A stretch of 32,911 bases of DNA from Chitinophagaceae bacterium (GTDB taxonomy: Bacteria > Bacteroidota > Bacteroidia > Chitinophagales > Chitinophagaceae), in the NCBI GenBank assembly GCA_947476485.1, contig CANJQU010000045.1, positions 1-32,911 of the forward strand, given 5' to 3'. Numbering within the stretch: position 1 is the first letter of the stretch; the number at the start of each line of letters is the position of its first letter. A program made the position numbers and the translations under genes. Below, one piece after another: positions 7,952 through 16,403 of this stretch. A model generated the notes under the pieces. That model saw nothing but the letters and a program-made list of their open reading frames with translations. It made no database searches and had not been told where the DNA came from.

Positions 7952-8641
7952 TTACTGCAATAAGAAATGTGTCACATTGAAGCTCAATAGCTCTAAATCC
8001 ACCTGCTCAATAGGGTGAGGCGTGCCGGGAAGTATACCCAATTGCGCACCGGGCAGCGATCTGAACACTTTCTCAGTCTCATCGAGGGTCACCATTTTGT
8101 CCCGGTCTCCTAATAAGAGCAGCGTCGAAATATTTACACCTGCATAGTCCGCTGCAATTAGTGTATTGTTGTCGCCGAGCGCAACCATCATATCTGCCGT
8201 CTTGCTTAGCACTGCCTTCCAGTCATTAGGTGCATGGCGCGTTTTCAGCGTCTCAGCGAATGCGGGGAGTTTTTGCTCTATCTTTTCCGGATTTAACATT
8301 TGTATCTCCCGTGCAGCGGTCTCCTTATCCCAATGAAATTTGGTAGCCAGGGTTACTATCTTATCCACTTTTTCCGGATGATGCTTTGCAAGGCACATAG
8401 CAACATAACCGCCCATACTATAACCGAAGATCGAGACCTTTTCTAAGTTCTCATTCTTCATAAACCGAAGGACGTCGGCCTCAAAAAGCGTCATTGAAAA
8501 AGGAACGCCGGGCATTTGGGTATTACCATGACCTGTAAAGTCAAGCGTATATACCTTAAAAGATTGACTCAGCCGCGCCGCAAGCTGCCGGAGCTGACCG
8601 GAAGCGCCTATTGCGCCGTGAAGTAATAATAGCGGTTGCAT
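7952..8641 (-). CDS. alpha/beta-hydrolase
   Basis: A 229-residue cytoplasmic alpha/beta-hydrolase fold protein. The oxyanion-hole motif LLLHGAIG is at the N-terminus. The nucleophile elbow GYSMGG gives Ser75, the acid is probably Asp181 in GDRD, and the base is His209 in TPHP. It resembles small esterases and C-C hydrolases; the substrate cannot be inferred. I chose the ATG at 8641 because the conserved first strand starts directly there; an in-frame ATG at 8746 would add 35 residues with no family match. It is convergent with the TsdA-like gene (22-base spacer, no clear terminator) and divergent from the gene at 8782. Confidence 0.85.
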   Translation of the reverse strand: MQPLLLLHGAIGASGQLRQLAARLSQSFKVYTLDFTGHGNTQMPGVPFSMTLFEADVLRFMKNENLEKVSIFGYSMGGYVAMCLAKHHPEKVDKIVTLATKFHWDKETAAREIQMLNPEKIEQKLPAFAETLKTRHAPNDWKAVLSKTADMMVALGDNNTLIAADYAGVNISTLLLLGDRDKMVTLDETEKVFRSLPGAQLGILPGTPHPIEQVDLELLSFNVTHFLLQ

Positions 8642-8781
8642 ATAGTCGTAAATATAGCGCAAGTAATTTATTGTTATGCCGAAACCTGCGCCGGGATTTC
8701 CGCTTCTCCTTTTACGATCACAATTATTATTAGTAATTTGGGGCACCTTTTAATACAAAGAAGAACTGAACTGATCAAATT

Positions 8782-9327
8782 ATGAGCACAGCATTAGGCA
8801 TAGGGTCACGCGTTGACCATCCATCGTTTGGAAAAGGAGTAGTAGTAGATACCGCCCTAGAATTTTACATCATTTGGTTCAAATCGCAACAGGCTACAAA
8901 AAGTATAAGTAAAGACTATGCCGACCTGAAAACACTGGAACAGGTAGAGGGCACAACAGGCAATGAGACAATCACAATAGCCGATATAGAACAGGCCCTT
9001 AGTAATATCCTTGACCAGCGCCTGCATGACACCCAGATGGTGCCGATTGGTCCACGCTGGAGACGCGGAAATATGATACTGAAACCAGGGGATGCGACAC
9101 TGGCATCGAAGGAAGTTCCCATTGAGACATTCTTCCACAAGATCGTAATGGTGCGCGATCGCCTTCGTGTGATGGAGCAAAAGATAAATGCCCATAAAGT
9201 GATGACCGATGACGAAAAGGTAGATCTTCAACAGTACATAACAGCGATATATGGGTCTCTGACGACTTTCAATGTGCTTTTCAAAGAAACACATCATCAG
9301 TTCAAAGGGATGAGTACCAAAGACTAG
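8782..9327 (+). CDS. conserved hypothetical protein with N-terminal SH3/Tudor-like motif
   Basis: A 181-residue soluble protein. Residues about 7-22 (GSRVDHPSFGKGVV) match the small beta-barrel motif also found at the C-terminus of UvrD/PcrA helicases and in CarD-like proteins, where it contacts protein partners such as RNA polymerase. The middle carries a WRRG patch, and the C-terminal half (about 110-175) is predicted helical, possibly coiled coil. Similar proteins occur across Bacteroidota as far as I recall; none has a function known to me. It stands alone between divergent and convergent neighbours, with a palindromic element just after its stop. Confidence 0.75.
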   Translation: MSTALGIGSRVDHPSFGKGVVVDTALEFYIIWFKSQQATKSISKDYADLKTLEQVEGTTGNETITIADIEQALSNILDQRLHDTQMVPIGPRWRRGNMILKPGDATLASKEVPIETFFHKIVMVRDRLRVMEQKINAHKVMTDDEKVDLQQYITAIYGSLTTFNVLFKETHHQFKGMSTKD

Positions 9328-9354
9328 ACTTCCGGAATACGAATATCATGGTGC

Positions 9355-9379
9355 AGAGACGTTGCACTGCAACGTCTCT
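9355..9379. repeat. AGAGACGTTGCA palindrome
   Basis: Perfect 12-bp inverted repeat around one C (9355-9366 with 9368-9379). It sits between two convergent genes (stops at 9327 and 9405), where it could terminate transcription both ways, although T-runs are short. The core resembles AGACGTTGCATGCAACGTCT-type interspersed palindromes that I remember from several bacterial phyla. Confidence 0.7.
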
Positions 9380-9404
9380 ACGAATTTTACTACACATACA
9401 GTAC

Positions 9405-10679
9405 TTATACAGCCGTTGCGGGTGGTTTCTTGTAAAAGAAAAACAACGACGTGAATATTGAATAAAACAATACACCTTCCTGTCGGGATAACAAAGTTTC
9501 TGTTGTGAATGTGATGTATAAAATGATAAGCAAGTATACATACAGATAGTTTTTTGCGCGTACCGCCCTGATAAAATGTAAACCGAGTACGACCAAAAAC
9601 AACACGATACCAAGCAGGCCAAAACATAACCACTCAGAAAAATATTCATTGTGAGGGTCCAGGTAGCCCACGGGGAAATGATTGGCAACCGAATAAAAGA
9701 AGTAGCGCTCGTGCAGCATATGTAATAAGCGACCGGGACCTACTCCTGTGAGCCAGTACTGCCTGACCAGGTCGGTATCCACATTCCAGATCAGCTTGCG
9801 CACATACACTGAATTCTCCGCCGCATTGCCCGGCTTGCCAACGCCTGCAAACTGCAACACTTCCTTCATACGCTGACCAATAAAAGGGATAAAGAAGCAT
9901 GCTGCGGCCACCGAAACAAGGAGGGCCAGGAAAAGCATCTTGTACCGATACAAAGTCTTGCGGCGGATATAGGCATAGTGAGCAGAAATAATGATCAGCG
10001 CGATGAGCGGCGACTTGGCCAGCAATGCTAACAGAAAGACGAGCAAGAGATAGACAAGTATATATTTCGCAATTCCACTAAAAGGAGCCTTAAGTAATGT
10101 GATGCATATGGAGAAACACAAAAACATACCCATGTAAGTAGGATGTATGCCAGTGCTGGTTTCAAATATTATCCGGTACAGTACATGAGACATTGTCTGC
10201 GCTTCGTGCTTCAATATCCACATGTGGTATACAAAATCAGCGTTACCAACAATGCAGCTCGCGAAGCAGCCATAGACAAAGTAGATAAGTTCACCGGCAA
10301 TTATCGCCCTGAATGGCTGCGCAGTGATAGCAAATACAAACGGCATAAGCAGAAACGAGGCCCTGCGCTGGCACAGCAGATTTAAGAAATGTGTATGTTG
10401 CGGTGGGGTGAGTGGAATAGAAAACAGGTAGAGCAGGTAACAACTGCCGATTATCAGCGCCCATAAATAATTGCGGGGAGCAACTGGCTCTTTTGAACGG
10501 TAGGTGCGGACAACGAAATACAAGCCAGATGCCATAACCAGCAAAGCCTGTAGTTTCTCCGGCACAAAGAAAGACAACATCAGTAACCGCGCTACATAAG
10601 TATCAATGACGCTCCATTCCCGCAGGCGAGGAACTTCACCTGGCAATATATCTTCTGCAGGGATGCTATGCGTCATCAT
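9405..10679 (-). CDS. O-antigen ligase / polymerase-like membrane protein
   Basis: A 424-residue integral membrane protein with about ten hydrophobic segments and a long periplasmic loop (about 265-345). This is the topology of the Wzy_C / O-antigen ligase family, which joins or polymerises lipid-linked glycans at the outer face of the inner membrane. The loop carries GVGPG (312-316) and DPHNEY with His343, the family's conserved features. The ATG at 10679 directly follows the TGA of the upstream glycosyltransferase (10680-10682), so the two are co-translated. Whether it acts on lipopolysaccharide or a capsule cannot be told. Confidence 0.85.
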   Translation of the reverse strand: MMTHSIPAEDILPGEVPRLREWSVIDTYVARLLMLSFFVPEKLQALLVMASGLYFVVRTYRSKEPVAPRNYLWALIIGSCYLLYLFSIPLTPPQHTHFLNLLCQRRASFLLMPFVFAITAQPFRAIIAGELIYFVYGCFASCIVGNADFVYHMWILKHEAQTMSHVLYRIIFETSTGIHPTYMGMFLCFSICITLLKAPFSGIAKYILVYLLLVFLLALLAKSPLIALIIISAHYAYIRRKTLYRYKMLFLALLVSVAAACFFIPFIGQRMKEVLQFAGVGKPGNAAENSVYVRKLIWNVDTDLVRQYWLTGVGPGRLLHMLHERYFFYSVANHFPVGYLDPHNEYFSEWLCFGLLGIVLFLVVLGLHFIRAVRAKNYLYVYLLIILYITFTTETLLSRQEGVLFYSIFTSLFFFYKKPPATAV

Positions 10680-11801
10680 TCATTTTTTATAAAACTCATT
10701 CATAGCGCCAGACACAAAATTTTTAAACTCATCCTTAAATCTTTCTTCTGAGAAACGCAAGGAATTTTGTCGGATGGCGATATGGTTATTCAAAGGATGC
10801 TGCTCAAATCTGGCTACTACGTCTATTATACTTTTCTCTGTCTGCTCAGGGAATAAGTAGCCACTCTCCCCTTCTACAACCGTTTCGCGATAACCACCAT
10901 AGTCAAGTGCCAGTACCGGAGTACCACACGCCTGGGCCTCAACACACATGATACCGAAGTCTTCCTTGGCAGCGAAGATACAGGCTTTTGCCTCCTGTAT
11001 ATACCTGACCATCTGCTCGTCAGGTTGATAGCCGAGCCATTTTATATTCGGGTGGTCCTTGAGCATTTCGTTAAACTCCCTGGTACCCCACCCCTCGCCA
11101 ATCAGTATGAGCTGCTTATCCGGCATCTGTTGAAATGCCCTTATGACCATATCAATCTTCTTATATGGAACGAACCGGCCGGTACACAGATAGTAACCTT
11201 TCCGTGACGTCTCGCCCAACGTAAACTTATTTGTGCGTACCGGAGGATAAATAACAACAGACTCGCGGCCATAGCTCGTCGCGATACGTTGCTGTATGTG
11301 TTTTGAATTTGCTATGAAGTAATGAACGTTGCCGGCGGACTCAACATCCCACTTCCGTAACCAGTTCACAAACCGCTTGTAAAAACCCGATTTTCCGAGG
11401 GCATGTGATGATGCGTAATCATCATACATATCCCAAATGGGCCGCAGTGGCGTATGGCAGTAGCAAATATTGAGCGTTGCCGGATCGCACCGAAAACCTT
11501 TGGCAACAGCATGAGAGGTTGAGAGGATAAGGTCATACCCCCATAAGTTGAACCGTCTCATGAGCCACGGCATCACCGGCAAAAAATAACGGTATATTTT
11601 TGAAATAAACGGAACGTACTGAAGCAGTGAAGTTTTTACGGGACGATCATTAAGTATCTCCTTTCTGGCAGATGGTGAAAACCGGTCGAACAGGGCATAA
11701 ATGGAGATGTCTTCCTGGTCGTAGATATCGAGTATGCTGCCAGCCACTTTTTCCGCGCCGCCATTTGCGTTAAACCAATCCTGTACGAAAGCCAGTTTCA
11801 T
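10680..11801 (-). CDS. family 4 glycosyltransferase
   Basis: A 373-residue GT-B fold glycosyltransferase of family GT4, acting at the cytoplasmic face of the inner membrane. The N-terminal acceptor domain shows the glycine loop WFNANGGAEK (9-18). The C-terminal donor domain shows CTGRFVPYKKID (206-217) and the E-x7-E motif with E280 and E288 (EDFGIMCVE), the residues that bind the nucleotide sugar. The sequence is close to mannosyl- or galactosyltransferases of O-antigen loci, but the donor is not determinable. It is the first gene of a two-gene unit with the O-antigen-ligase-like protein. The upstream spacer to the divergent MFS gene is 167 bases and has no clear promoter on this strand. Confidence 0.88.
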   Translation of the reverse strand: MKLAFVQDWFNANGGAEKVAGSILDIYDQEDISIYALFDRFSPSARKEILNDRPVKTSLLQYVPFISKIYRYFLPVMPWLMRRFNLWGYDLILSTSHAVAKGFRCDPATLNICYCHTPLRPIWDMYDDYASSHALGKSGFYKRFVNWLRKWDVESAGNVHYFIANSKHIQQRIATSYGRESVVIYPPVRTNKFTLGETSRKGYYLCTGRFVPYKKIDMVIRAFQQMPDKQLILIGEGWGTREFNEMLKDHPNIKWLGYQPDEQMVRYIQEAKACIFAAKEDFGIMCVEAQACGTPVLALDYGGYRETVVEGESGYLFPEQTEKSIIDVVARFEQHPLNNHIAIRQNSLRFSEERFKDEFKNFVSGAMNEFYKK

Positions 11802-11942
11802 TTCAACCGCAATTTAACTGTTTTCGCGAAGGTATTCCGCGATTTATCCTGTCCTTTTCAACACGATTGATGAACGGTTGTCTCACGAATTATATTGCGC
11901 GATGTGCATAAATAAATAATTAAAATCCTCATTCCAACGACG

Positions 11943-11950
11943 TACTTTTG
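11943..11950 (+). promoter_or_regulatory. -7 box TACTTTTG of the MFS gene
   Basis: Exact match to TAnnTTTG, placing the transcription start near 11957, about 12 bases ahead of the ATG at 11969. No TTTG -33 box is found at the usual spacing (AT-rich bases instead), so the call rests on one box. Confidence 0.4.
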
Positions 11951-11968
11951 TCCCCCATAATTTTAACG

Positions 11969-13213
11969 ATGAAAAAAGATACACCTAAAATACCCTTCAC
12001 CTCCTACCAGAAATTTGTCATATTTATATTAGCAGTAACCCTGTTTTCTGTGATGCTTGATTTTATGGTAATGTCGCCACTGGGCGATATGCTTATGAAA
12101 TCATTAAGCATGAAACCGTCACAATTCGGGCTGGCAGTTTCTGCATACGCGTTCAGCGCCGGTATTTCCGGGTTACTAACGGCAGGTTTTGCCGATCGCT
12201 TCGACAGAAAAAAATTGCTGCTGTTTTTTTACATCGGGTTTATTATCGGCACTGTGCTTTGCAGCCTCGCCACAACCTATCCGTTGCTTATAGCCGCAAG
12301 AGTTATCACCGGCTTATTCGGCGGAGTGATCGGATCGATATCAATGGCGATCGTCACCGACTTGTTTGATATACATCATCGCGGCAGGGTAATGGGTTTT
12401 ATTCAAATGGCCTTCGGTGCAAGCCAGGTGCTGGGTATACCGATCAGTATTTACATTGCCAACCACTGGGGCTGGCAGGCACCTTTCGTTATGGTGGCAG
12501 TGCTTGCAGCAATCGTATGGGTACTGATCATGTTAAAAATGCAGCCAGTGACCAGGCACCTTGCACTACAGGGAAACCGTAACGCCTTCAGTCATCTTTT
12601 TCATACGATATCAAAGAAAAATTATCGTGTGGCATTTTCTGCAACAGCCTTACTATCCATTGGCGGATTCATGATGATGCCATTCAGCAGCGCATTTTCA
12701 ATAAACAATTTGCATATCACCGCTGCTCAACTGCCTACTTTGTTTATGGTTTCGGGTGTCAGTTCACTCGTTATTATGCCGATCATAGGTAAGTTCAGTG
12801 ACAAAGTGGATAAGTTCAAACTGTTCGCCATTGCATCGTTGTGGATGATGATAATGGTCGTGATATACACTCACCTTTCTGTGACACCGCTCTGGCTTGT
12901 AATAGTGCTCAATGTACTTATGATGATGGGCATTATGAGCCGTATGGTACCATCGCAAGCATTGATGACCGGGATACCAGATATGCAGGACCGCGGAGCA
13001 TTTATGAGTATCAACTCATCGCTGCAACAAATATCGGGCGGCGTAGCTGCAGCCGTTGCGGGAATGATCGTGGTCCAAAAAGATAAGTTCAGTCCGCTGG
13101 AACACTACTCTACGCTTGGATATGTGATGGTAGGCATATCTGCGGTTGGCATATTCCTGCTATACCGGGTAAGCGTGGTGGTGAAGAAAAAGCTGCAAGA
13201 AAAGGTGGTTTAG
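11969..13213 (+). CDS. MFS transporter (DHA1 type, AraJ-like)
   Basis: A 414-residue inner-membrane transporter with twelve predicted transmembrane helices. Motif A between helices 2 and 3 reads GFADRFDRKK (73-82), the signature of the major facilitator superfamily. The next loop carries the drug-efflux-like segment AARVITGLFGG. It resembles proton-driven sugar or drug exporters of the DHA1 group; the substrate is unknown. The start is the ATG at 11969; an upstream in-frame TTG at 11948 lies inside the -7 promoter box. It is convergent with the ABC exporter gene; the 42-base spacer has only a 5-bp hairpin (13222-13236). Confidence 0.9.
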   Translation: MKKDTPKIPFTSYQKFVIFILAVTLFSVMLDFMVMSPLGDMLMKSLSMKPSQFGLAVSAYAFSAGISGLLTAGFADRFDRKKLLLFFYIGFIIGTVLCSLATTYPLLIAARVITGLFGGVIGSISMAIVTDLFDIHHRGRVMGFIQMAFGASQVLGIPISIYIANHWGWQAPFVMVAVLAAIVWVLIMLKMQPVTRHLALQGNRNAFSHLFHTISKKNYRVAFSATALLSIGGFMMMPFSSAFSINNLHITAAQLPTLFMVSGVSSLVIMPIIGKFSDKVDKFKLFAIASLWMMIMVVIYTHLSVTPLWLVIVLNVLMMMGIMSRMVPSQALMTGIPDMQDRGAFMSINSSLQQISGGVAAAVAGMIVVQKDKFSPLEHYSTLGYVMVGISAVGIFLLYRVSVVVKKKLQEKVV

Positions 13214-13255
13214 GATGAAGACTGCTACAGGAGCAGCAGCGAAAGAATGCCAGCA

Positions 13256-15019
13256 CTATAGCACCTCTTTTTCCCTCATCTCTTCAACGGCGGTGTACAA
13301 ATTGTAGTAGGCACCACGATCCGCAATAAGAGATCCATGATTACCTCGTTCAAGTATCACCCCATGGTCCATCACGATGATCTCATTTGCTTTCCGGATT
13401 GTGGATAGTCTGTGCGCTATGACAATAGAAGTTCGACCCTTGATAAGCGTGTCTATTGCATGTTGTATCAGTTGTTCGCTCTCGCTATCTACAGAAGAAG
13501 TTGCTTCGTCCAGTATAAGAATTCGCGGATCATAAAGCAATGCCCTGGCAAACGACAACAACTGGCGCTGCCCTTGTGATAGCGTATTACCCCGCTCCAT
13601 CACATCAAAATCATAACCACCCGGCAGGCGCATAATAAATTCATGTATGCCCAGCATCTTTGCGACCTCTTCCACTTTAGCCCTGGGTATATCGGGGTTG
13701 CGGAGCGTGATATTGTCTGCAATAGTACCGGAGAAGAGAAATACATCCTGCAACACAATGCCAATATGGCTTCGGAGGCTATAGATGTCATAGTCGTGAA
13801 GGTCGTGTCCATCTATCAGGATAGATCCACCCTCTATTTCATACAGCCGGTTGAGAATACTTATCAGCGAGGTTTTTCCCGCGCCAGTATGTCCGACTAC
13901 GGCAAGCGTCTTCCCGGCATCGAGCTGAAACGATATTCCTTTTAGTACAGGAGACCCTGCTTTGTAGCTAAAGTGTACATCGTTGAACGCAACATCGCCC
14001 CGGATCTTGTCTGCCTTCAGCACACCATTGTTCTTAAGAAATTCATCACTATCCACCACAGCAAAGACGCGATCTGCAGCTATAATACCCATCTGCAATA
14101 CATTGAACTTATCTGCCATCATTCGTAATGGGCGAAACAAAAGGTTGAGGTACATATAGAACGAGATGATAACACCAATGCTACACTGATAGTGTAATAT
14201 CCTTGTCACCCCGTACCACACCAACAGGCCGAGAGAACAAGCCAGAACAATCTCCACGATAGGAAAGAAAACCGAATATGCAAATATGCCTTTAATATTT
14301 GCGTCCCGGTGCTCTTTGTTTATCTCGTCGAACTTGCCGGCTTCGCGCTCCTCGGCAGCAAATGCCTGTACGATGTACATGCCGGTAAGGTGCTCCTGGA
14401 CAAATGCATTCAGTGCAGCAACAGCATTCCTGACCCGCTGAAACGATTTGTTCACAGCCTCCTTGAACCACCATGTAGCAAGGATAAGCAGTGGAAACGT
14501 TGCCAGGCAAGCAAGGGTAAGCCGCCAGTCCGTGACGGTCATCACCACCATAATGGCAATAATGGTGAGTATATCCGCGACTATTGAAATAATACCTTCC
14601 GAAAAAACGTCATTGATCGACTCTATGTCATTTATCGTACGGGTTGTAAGCGTACCTATAGGTGTATGATCATAATAGGAAATGTTCTGAAAAAGCACCT
14701 TCTTAAATACAGTATTACGAAGATCGTTCACTACTGTCTGTCCGAGCCAGTTGGTGCGATAAGTAAACCAGAAGCGCAACACACTCTCCACTAACAGTAT
14801 ACCAAGTATCAGAGCACCCAATTGCAAAAGACCGTTCATGTCCTTGCTGGCGACATAGGCATCTACAGACCGCTGCATAAGGAATGGCCGGAGCGGCGAT
14901 ATGATAGCCAGCACAATGGCAAGTGTGGTTGCCAGGTACAACGTATTACGATACGGCCTCGTAAACGAAAACAGCCGCACCAGTAATTTCAGATCAAATT
15001 TCTTCTTTGTAGTAGTCAT
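13256..15019 (-). CDS. ABC exporter, fused membrane and ATPase domains (MsbA-like)
   Basis: A 587-residue half-transporter that should work as a homodimer. The six-helix membrane domain spans about 15-320. The nucleotide-binding domain has Walker A GHTGAGKT (376-383), signature LSQGQ (480-484), Walker B ILILDE (500-505) and the H-loop His536. The family exports lipids, drugs or peptides; MsbA-like members flip lipid A. Substrate is not determinable. The ATG at 15019 is preferred to one at 15058, because the intervening bases contain a CCCCTAAAGGGG repeat and would add the unlikely residues MKGPFRGWGVIWG. No terminator separates it from prfB upstream on the same strand, only a 171-base spacer filled with palindromes. 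Confidence 0.92.
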   Translation of the reverse strand: MTTTKKKFDLKLLVRLFSFTRPYRNTLYLATTLAIVLAIISPLRPFLMQRSVDAYVASKDMNGLLQLGALILGILLVESVLRFWFTYRTNWLGQTVVNDLRNTVFKKVLFQNISYYDHTPIGTLTTRTINDIESINDVFSEGIISIVADILTIIAIMVVMTVTDWRLTLACLATFPLLILATWWFKEAVNKSFQRVRNAVAALNAFVQEHLTGMYIVQAFAAEEREAGKFDEINKEHRDANIKGIFAYSVFFPIVEIVLACSLGLLVWYGVTRILHYQCSIGVIISFYMYLNLLFRPLRMMADKFNVLQMGIIAADRVFAVVDSDEFLKNNGVLKADKIRGDVAFNDVHFSYKAGSPVLKGISFQLDAGKTLAVVGHTGAGKTSLISILNRLYEIEGGSILIDGHDLHDYDIYSLRSHIGIVLQDVFLFSGTIADNITLRNPDIPRAKVEEVAKMLGIHEFIMRLPGGYDFDVMERGNTLSQGQRQLLSFARALLYDPRILILDEATSSVDSESEQLIQHAIDTLIKGRTSIVIAHRLSTIRKANEIIVMDHGVILERGNHGSLIADRGAYYNLYTAVEEMREKEVL

Positions 15020-15038
15020 ACCCCAAATCACACCCCAA

Positions 15039-15050
15039 CCCCTAAAGGGG
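15039..15050. repeat. CCCCTAAAGGGG palindromic element, copy 1
   Basis: CCCC-AA-CCCCTAAAGGGG (about 15033-15050) lies 20 bases before the ABC exporter ATG. The same pattern, in a slightly longer form, is at 20361-20382. The spacing and the extra C-run are shared, so these are two copies of one element. Confidence 0.65.
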
Positions 15051-15152
15051 CCTTTCATGCTTTCTAAACCTGCATTAAGGTTTTCAAAACAATGTTGCTC
15101 AATTTTACTTCTATGCTAAAGGTTCCTGCACCGACCAGTTTATGACACCCCT

Positions 15153-15176
15153 CCTGCCTGCCTGCCTGCCGGCAGG
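15153..15176. repeat. CCTG tandem run ending in a CCTGCC/GGCAGG palindrome
   Basis: Three to four CCTG units lead into CCTGCCGGCAGG (15165-15176), with outer CACCC and GGGTG also inverted. It lies 15 bases after the prfB stop. It is related to the palindrome at 1242-1257. Together with copy 1 of CCCCTAAAGGGG it fills most of the 171-base gap (15020-15190). No gene is visible there. Confidence 0.6.
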
Positions 15177-15190
15177 TTAGGGTGCGGGGT

Positions 15191-16282
15191 TTAATCCTCC
15201 GGTGCATTTACCATCATCAGATACGCCTTAATAAAATCATCCAGTTCGCCGTCCATTACCGGTTGCACATTGCCTACTTCGTAGTCCGTGCGATGATCCT
15301 TGATCATCTTGTAGGGATGGAACACATACGATCTTATCTGTGACCCCCACTCTATCTTCTTCTTATTTGAGTTGGTTGCATTCAATACCTCCTGGCGCTT
15401 ACGCAATTCCTCTTCATAAAGTCGGCTCTTCAGCATGGTCATTGCCTTTTCGCGGTTCTCACCCTGCGTGCGCGCTATCTGGCACTCTACAATTATGCCA
15501 CTTGGTATGTGCTTCAACCTTACTGCCGTCTCCACCTTGTTCACATTCTGCCCGCCGGAACCACCTGAACGGAAGAATGCCCACTCCACATCAGCCGGAC
15601 TCACCTGTATATCAATAGTGTCATCGATCAAAGGATATACAAATATTGATGCGAACGACGTATGCCTGCGCGCATTAGAATCAAACGGCGATATGCGAAC
15701 GAGGCGATGAACACCACTCTCAGCCTTCAGCAATCCATATGCAAATGCACCATCAAACTCAAGTGTTGCCTGTTTTATGCCGGCGCCATCTCCATATTGT
15801 ACGTCTACTTCACTCACCTTCCATCCCTGCTTCTCGCCATACATGCGATACATACGCATCAGCATCTCAGCCCAGTCCTGGCTCTCTGTGCCGCCGGCAC
15901 CGCTGTTTATCACCAGCATTGCCGGCATCTCGTCTTCGGGCGCATTCAGGGTCGACTTAAATTCCAGTTCGTCAAGTTCTTTTATCGCTTTATCGCAGGC
16001 TTCTTTTACCTCTTCCTCTGTAGCTTCACCTTCTTTCCAGAAATCATGCAATATGGCAAAATCCTCAACGGAAGATTTCACCTGCTCATAAAATTCGGTC
16101 CAGTACTTGTCTATTTTTATCTCTTTGAGTATAGCAGTAGCGCGGGCATTATCATCCCAAAAACCGGGAGAAAGGGTTAGCTGGCGGTCGTTTTCGAGTT
16201 TTGCAAGGCGGTCATCAATATGTAGAAAACGATGCAGGTGGGCTATACGCTCCCGCATCTCCTTCAGGTTTTCCTGTGTCAT
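15191..16282 (-). CDS. prfB: peptide chain release factor 2, no programmed frameshift
   Basis: A 363-residue release factor that recognises UAA and UGA stop codons and triggers peptide release on the ribosome. SPF at 198-200 ([13 protein letters not shown]) identifies RF2 rather than RF1, and GGQ at 243-245 (GSGGQNVNK) is the catalytic loop. Both lie seven residues earlier than in E. coli RF2 (SPF 205-207, GGQ 250-252), and the total length fits. In most bacteria an in-frame UGA near codon 26 forces a +1 frameshift. Here the matching point is L20-H21, read CTA CAT with no stop, so the gene is one frame. The start is the ATG at 16282, matching the family N-terminus. A TACCTTTG box at 16289-16296 lies only six bases upstream and lacks a -33 partner, so it is not called. 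Confidence 0.95.
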   Translation of the reverse strand: MTQENLKEMRERIAHLHRFLHIDDRLAKLENDRQLTLSPGFWDDNARATAILKEIKIDKYWTEFYEQVKSSVEDFAILHDFWKEGEATEEEVKEACDKAIKELDELEFKSTLNAPEDEMPAMLVINSGAGGTESQDWAEMLMRMYRMYGEKQGWKVSEVDVQYGDGAGIKQATLEFDGAFAYGLLKAESGVHRLVRISPFDSNARRHTSFASIFVYPLIDDTIDIQVSPADVEWAFFRSGGSGGQNVNKVETAVRLKHIPSGIIVECQIARTQGENREKAMTMLKSRLYEEELRKRQEVLNATNSNKKKIEWGSQIRSYVFHPYKMIKDHRTDYEVGNVQPVMDGELDDFIKAYLMMVNAPED

Positions 16283-16305
16283 AGCGCGCAAAGGTAAGGT
16301 TAATG

Positions 16306-16336
16306 TGCAAATGTGAGAATTTGCAAATATGCAAAT
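16306..16336. repeat. three TGCAAAT half-sites, two as an inverted repeat
   Basis: TGCAAAT occurs at 16306-16312 and 16330-16336 and inverted (ATTTGCA) at 16319-16325; the last two form a 7-bp palindrome around AATA. The site is in the spacer between divergent prfB and the SpoIIM-like gene. It may be an operator or an interspersed repeat; the sequence alone cannot decide. Confidence 0.45.
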
Positions 16337-16403
16337 TGCCACAGATAAGAATGCGGCTTCAGGGGTCTGAGGTTTTTCATTTATCTTTATTTTTTAAACC
16401 TAT

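Noticed and set aside
13222-13236. CTGCT-ACAGG-AGCAG hairpin between convergent MFS and ABC genes
   Set aside because: Only a 5-bp stem with no T-run; too weak to call a terminator.
15155-15170. CCTGCCTG units considered as a CRISPR or tandem coding repeat
   Set aside because: The period is four bases, no spacers exist, and the run merges into a palindrome; it is a simple interspersed repeat.
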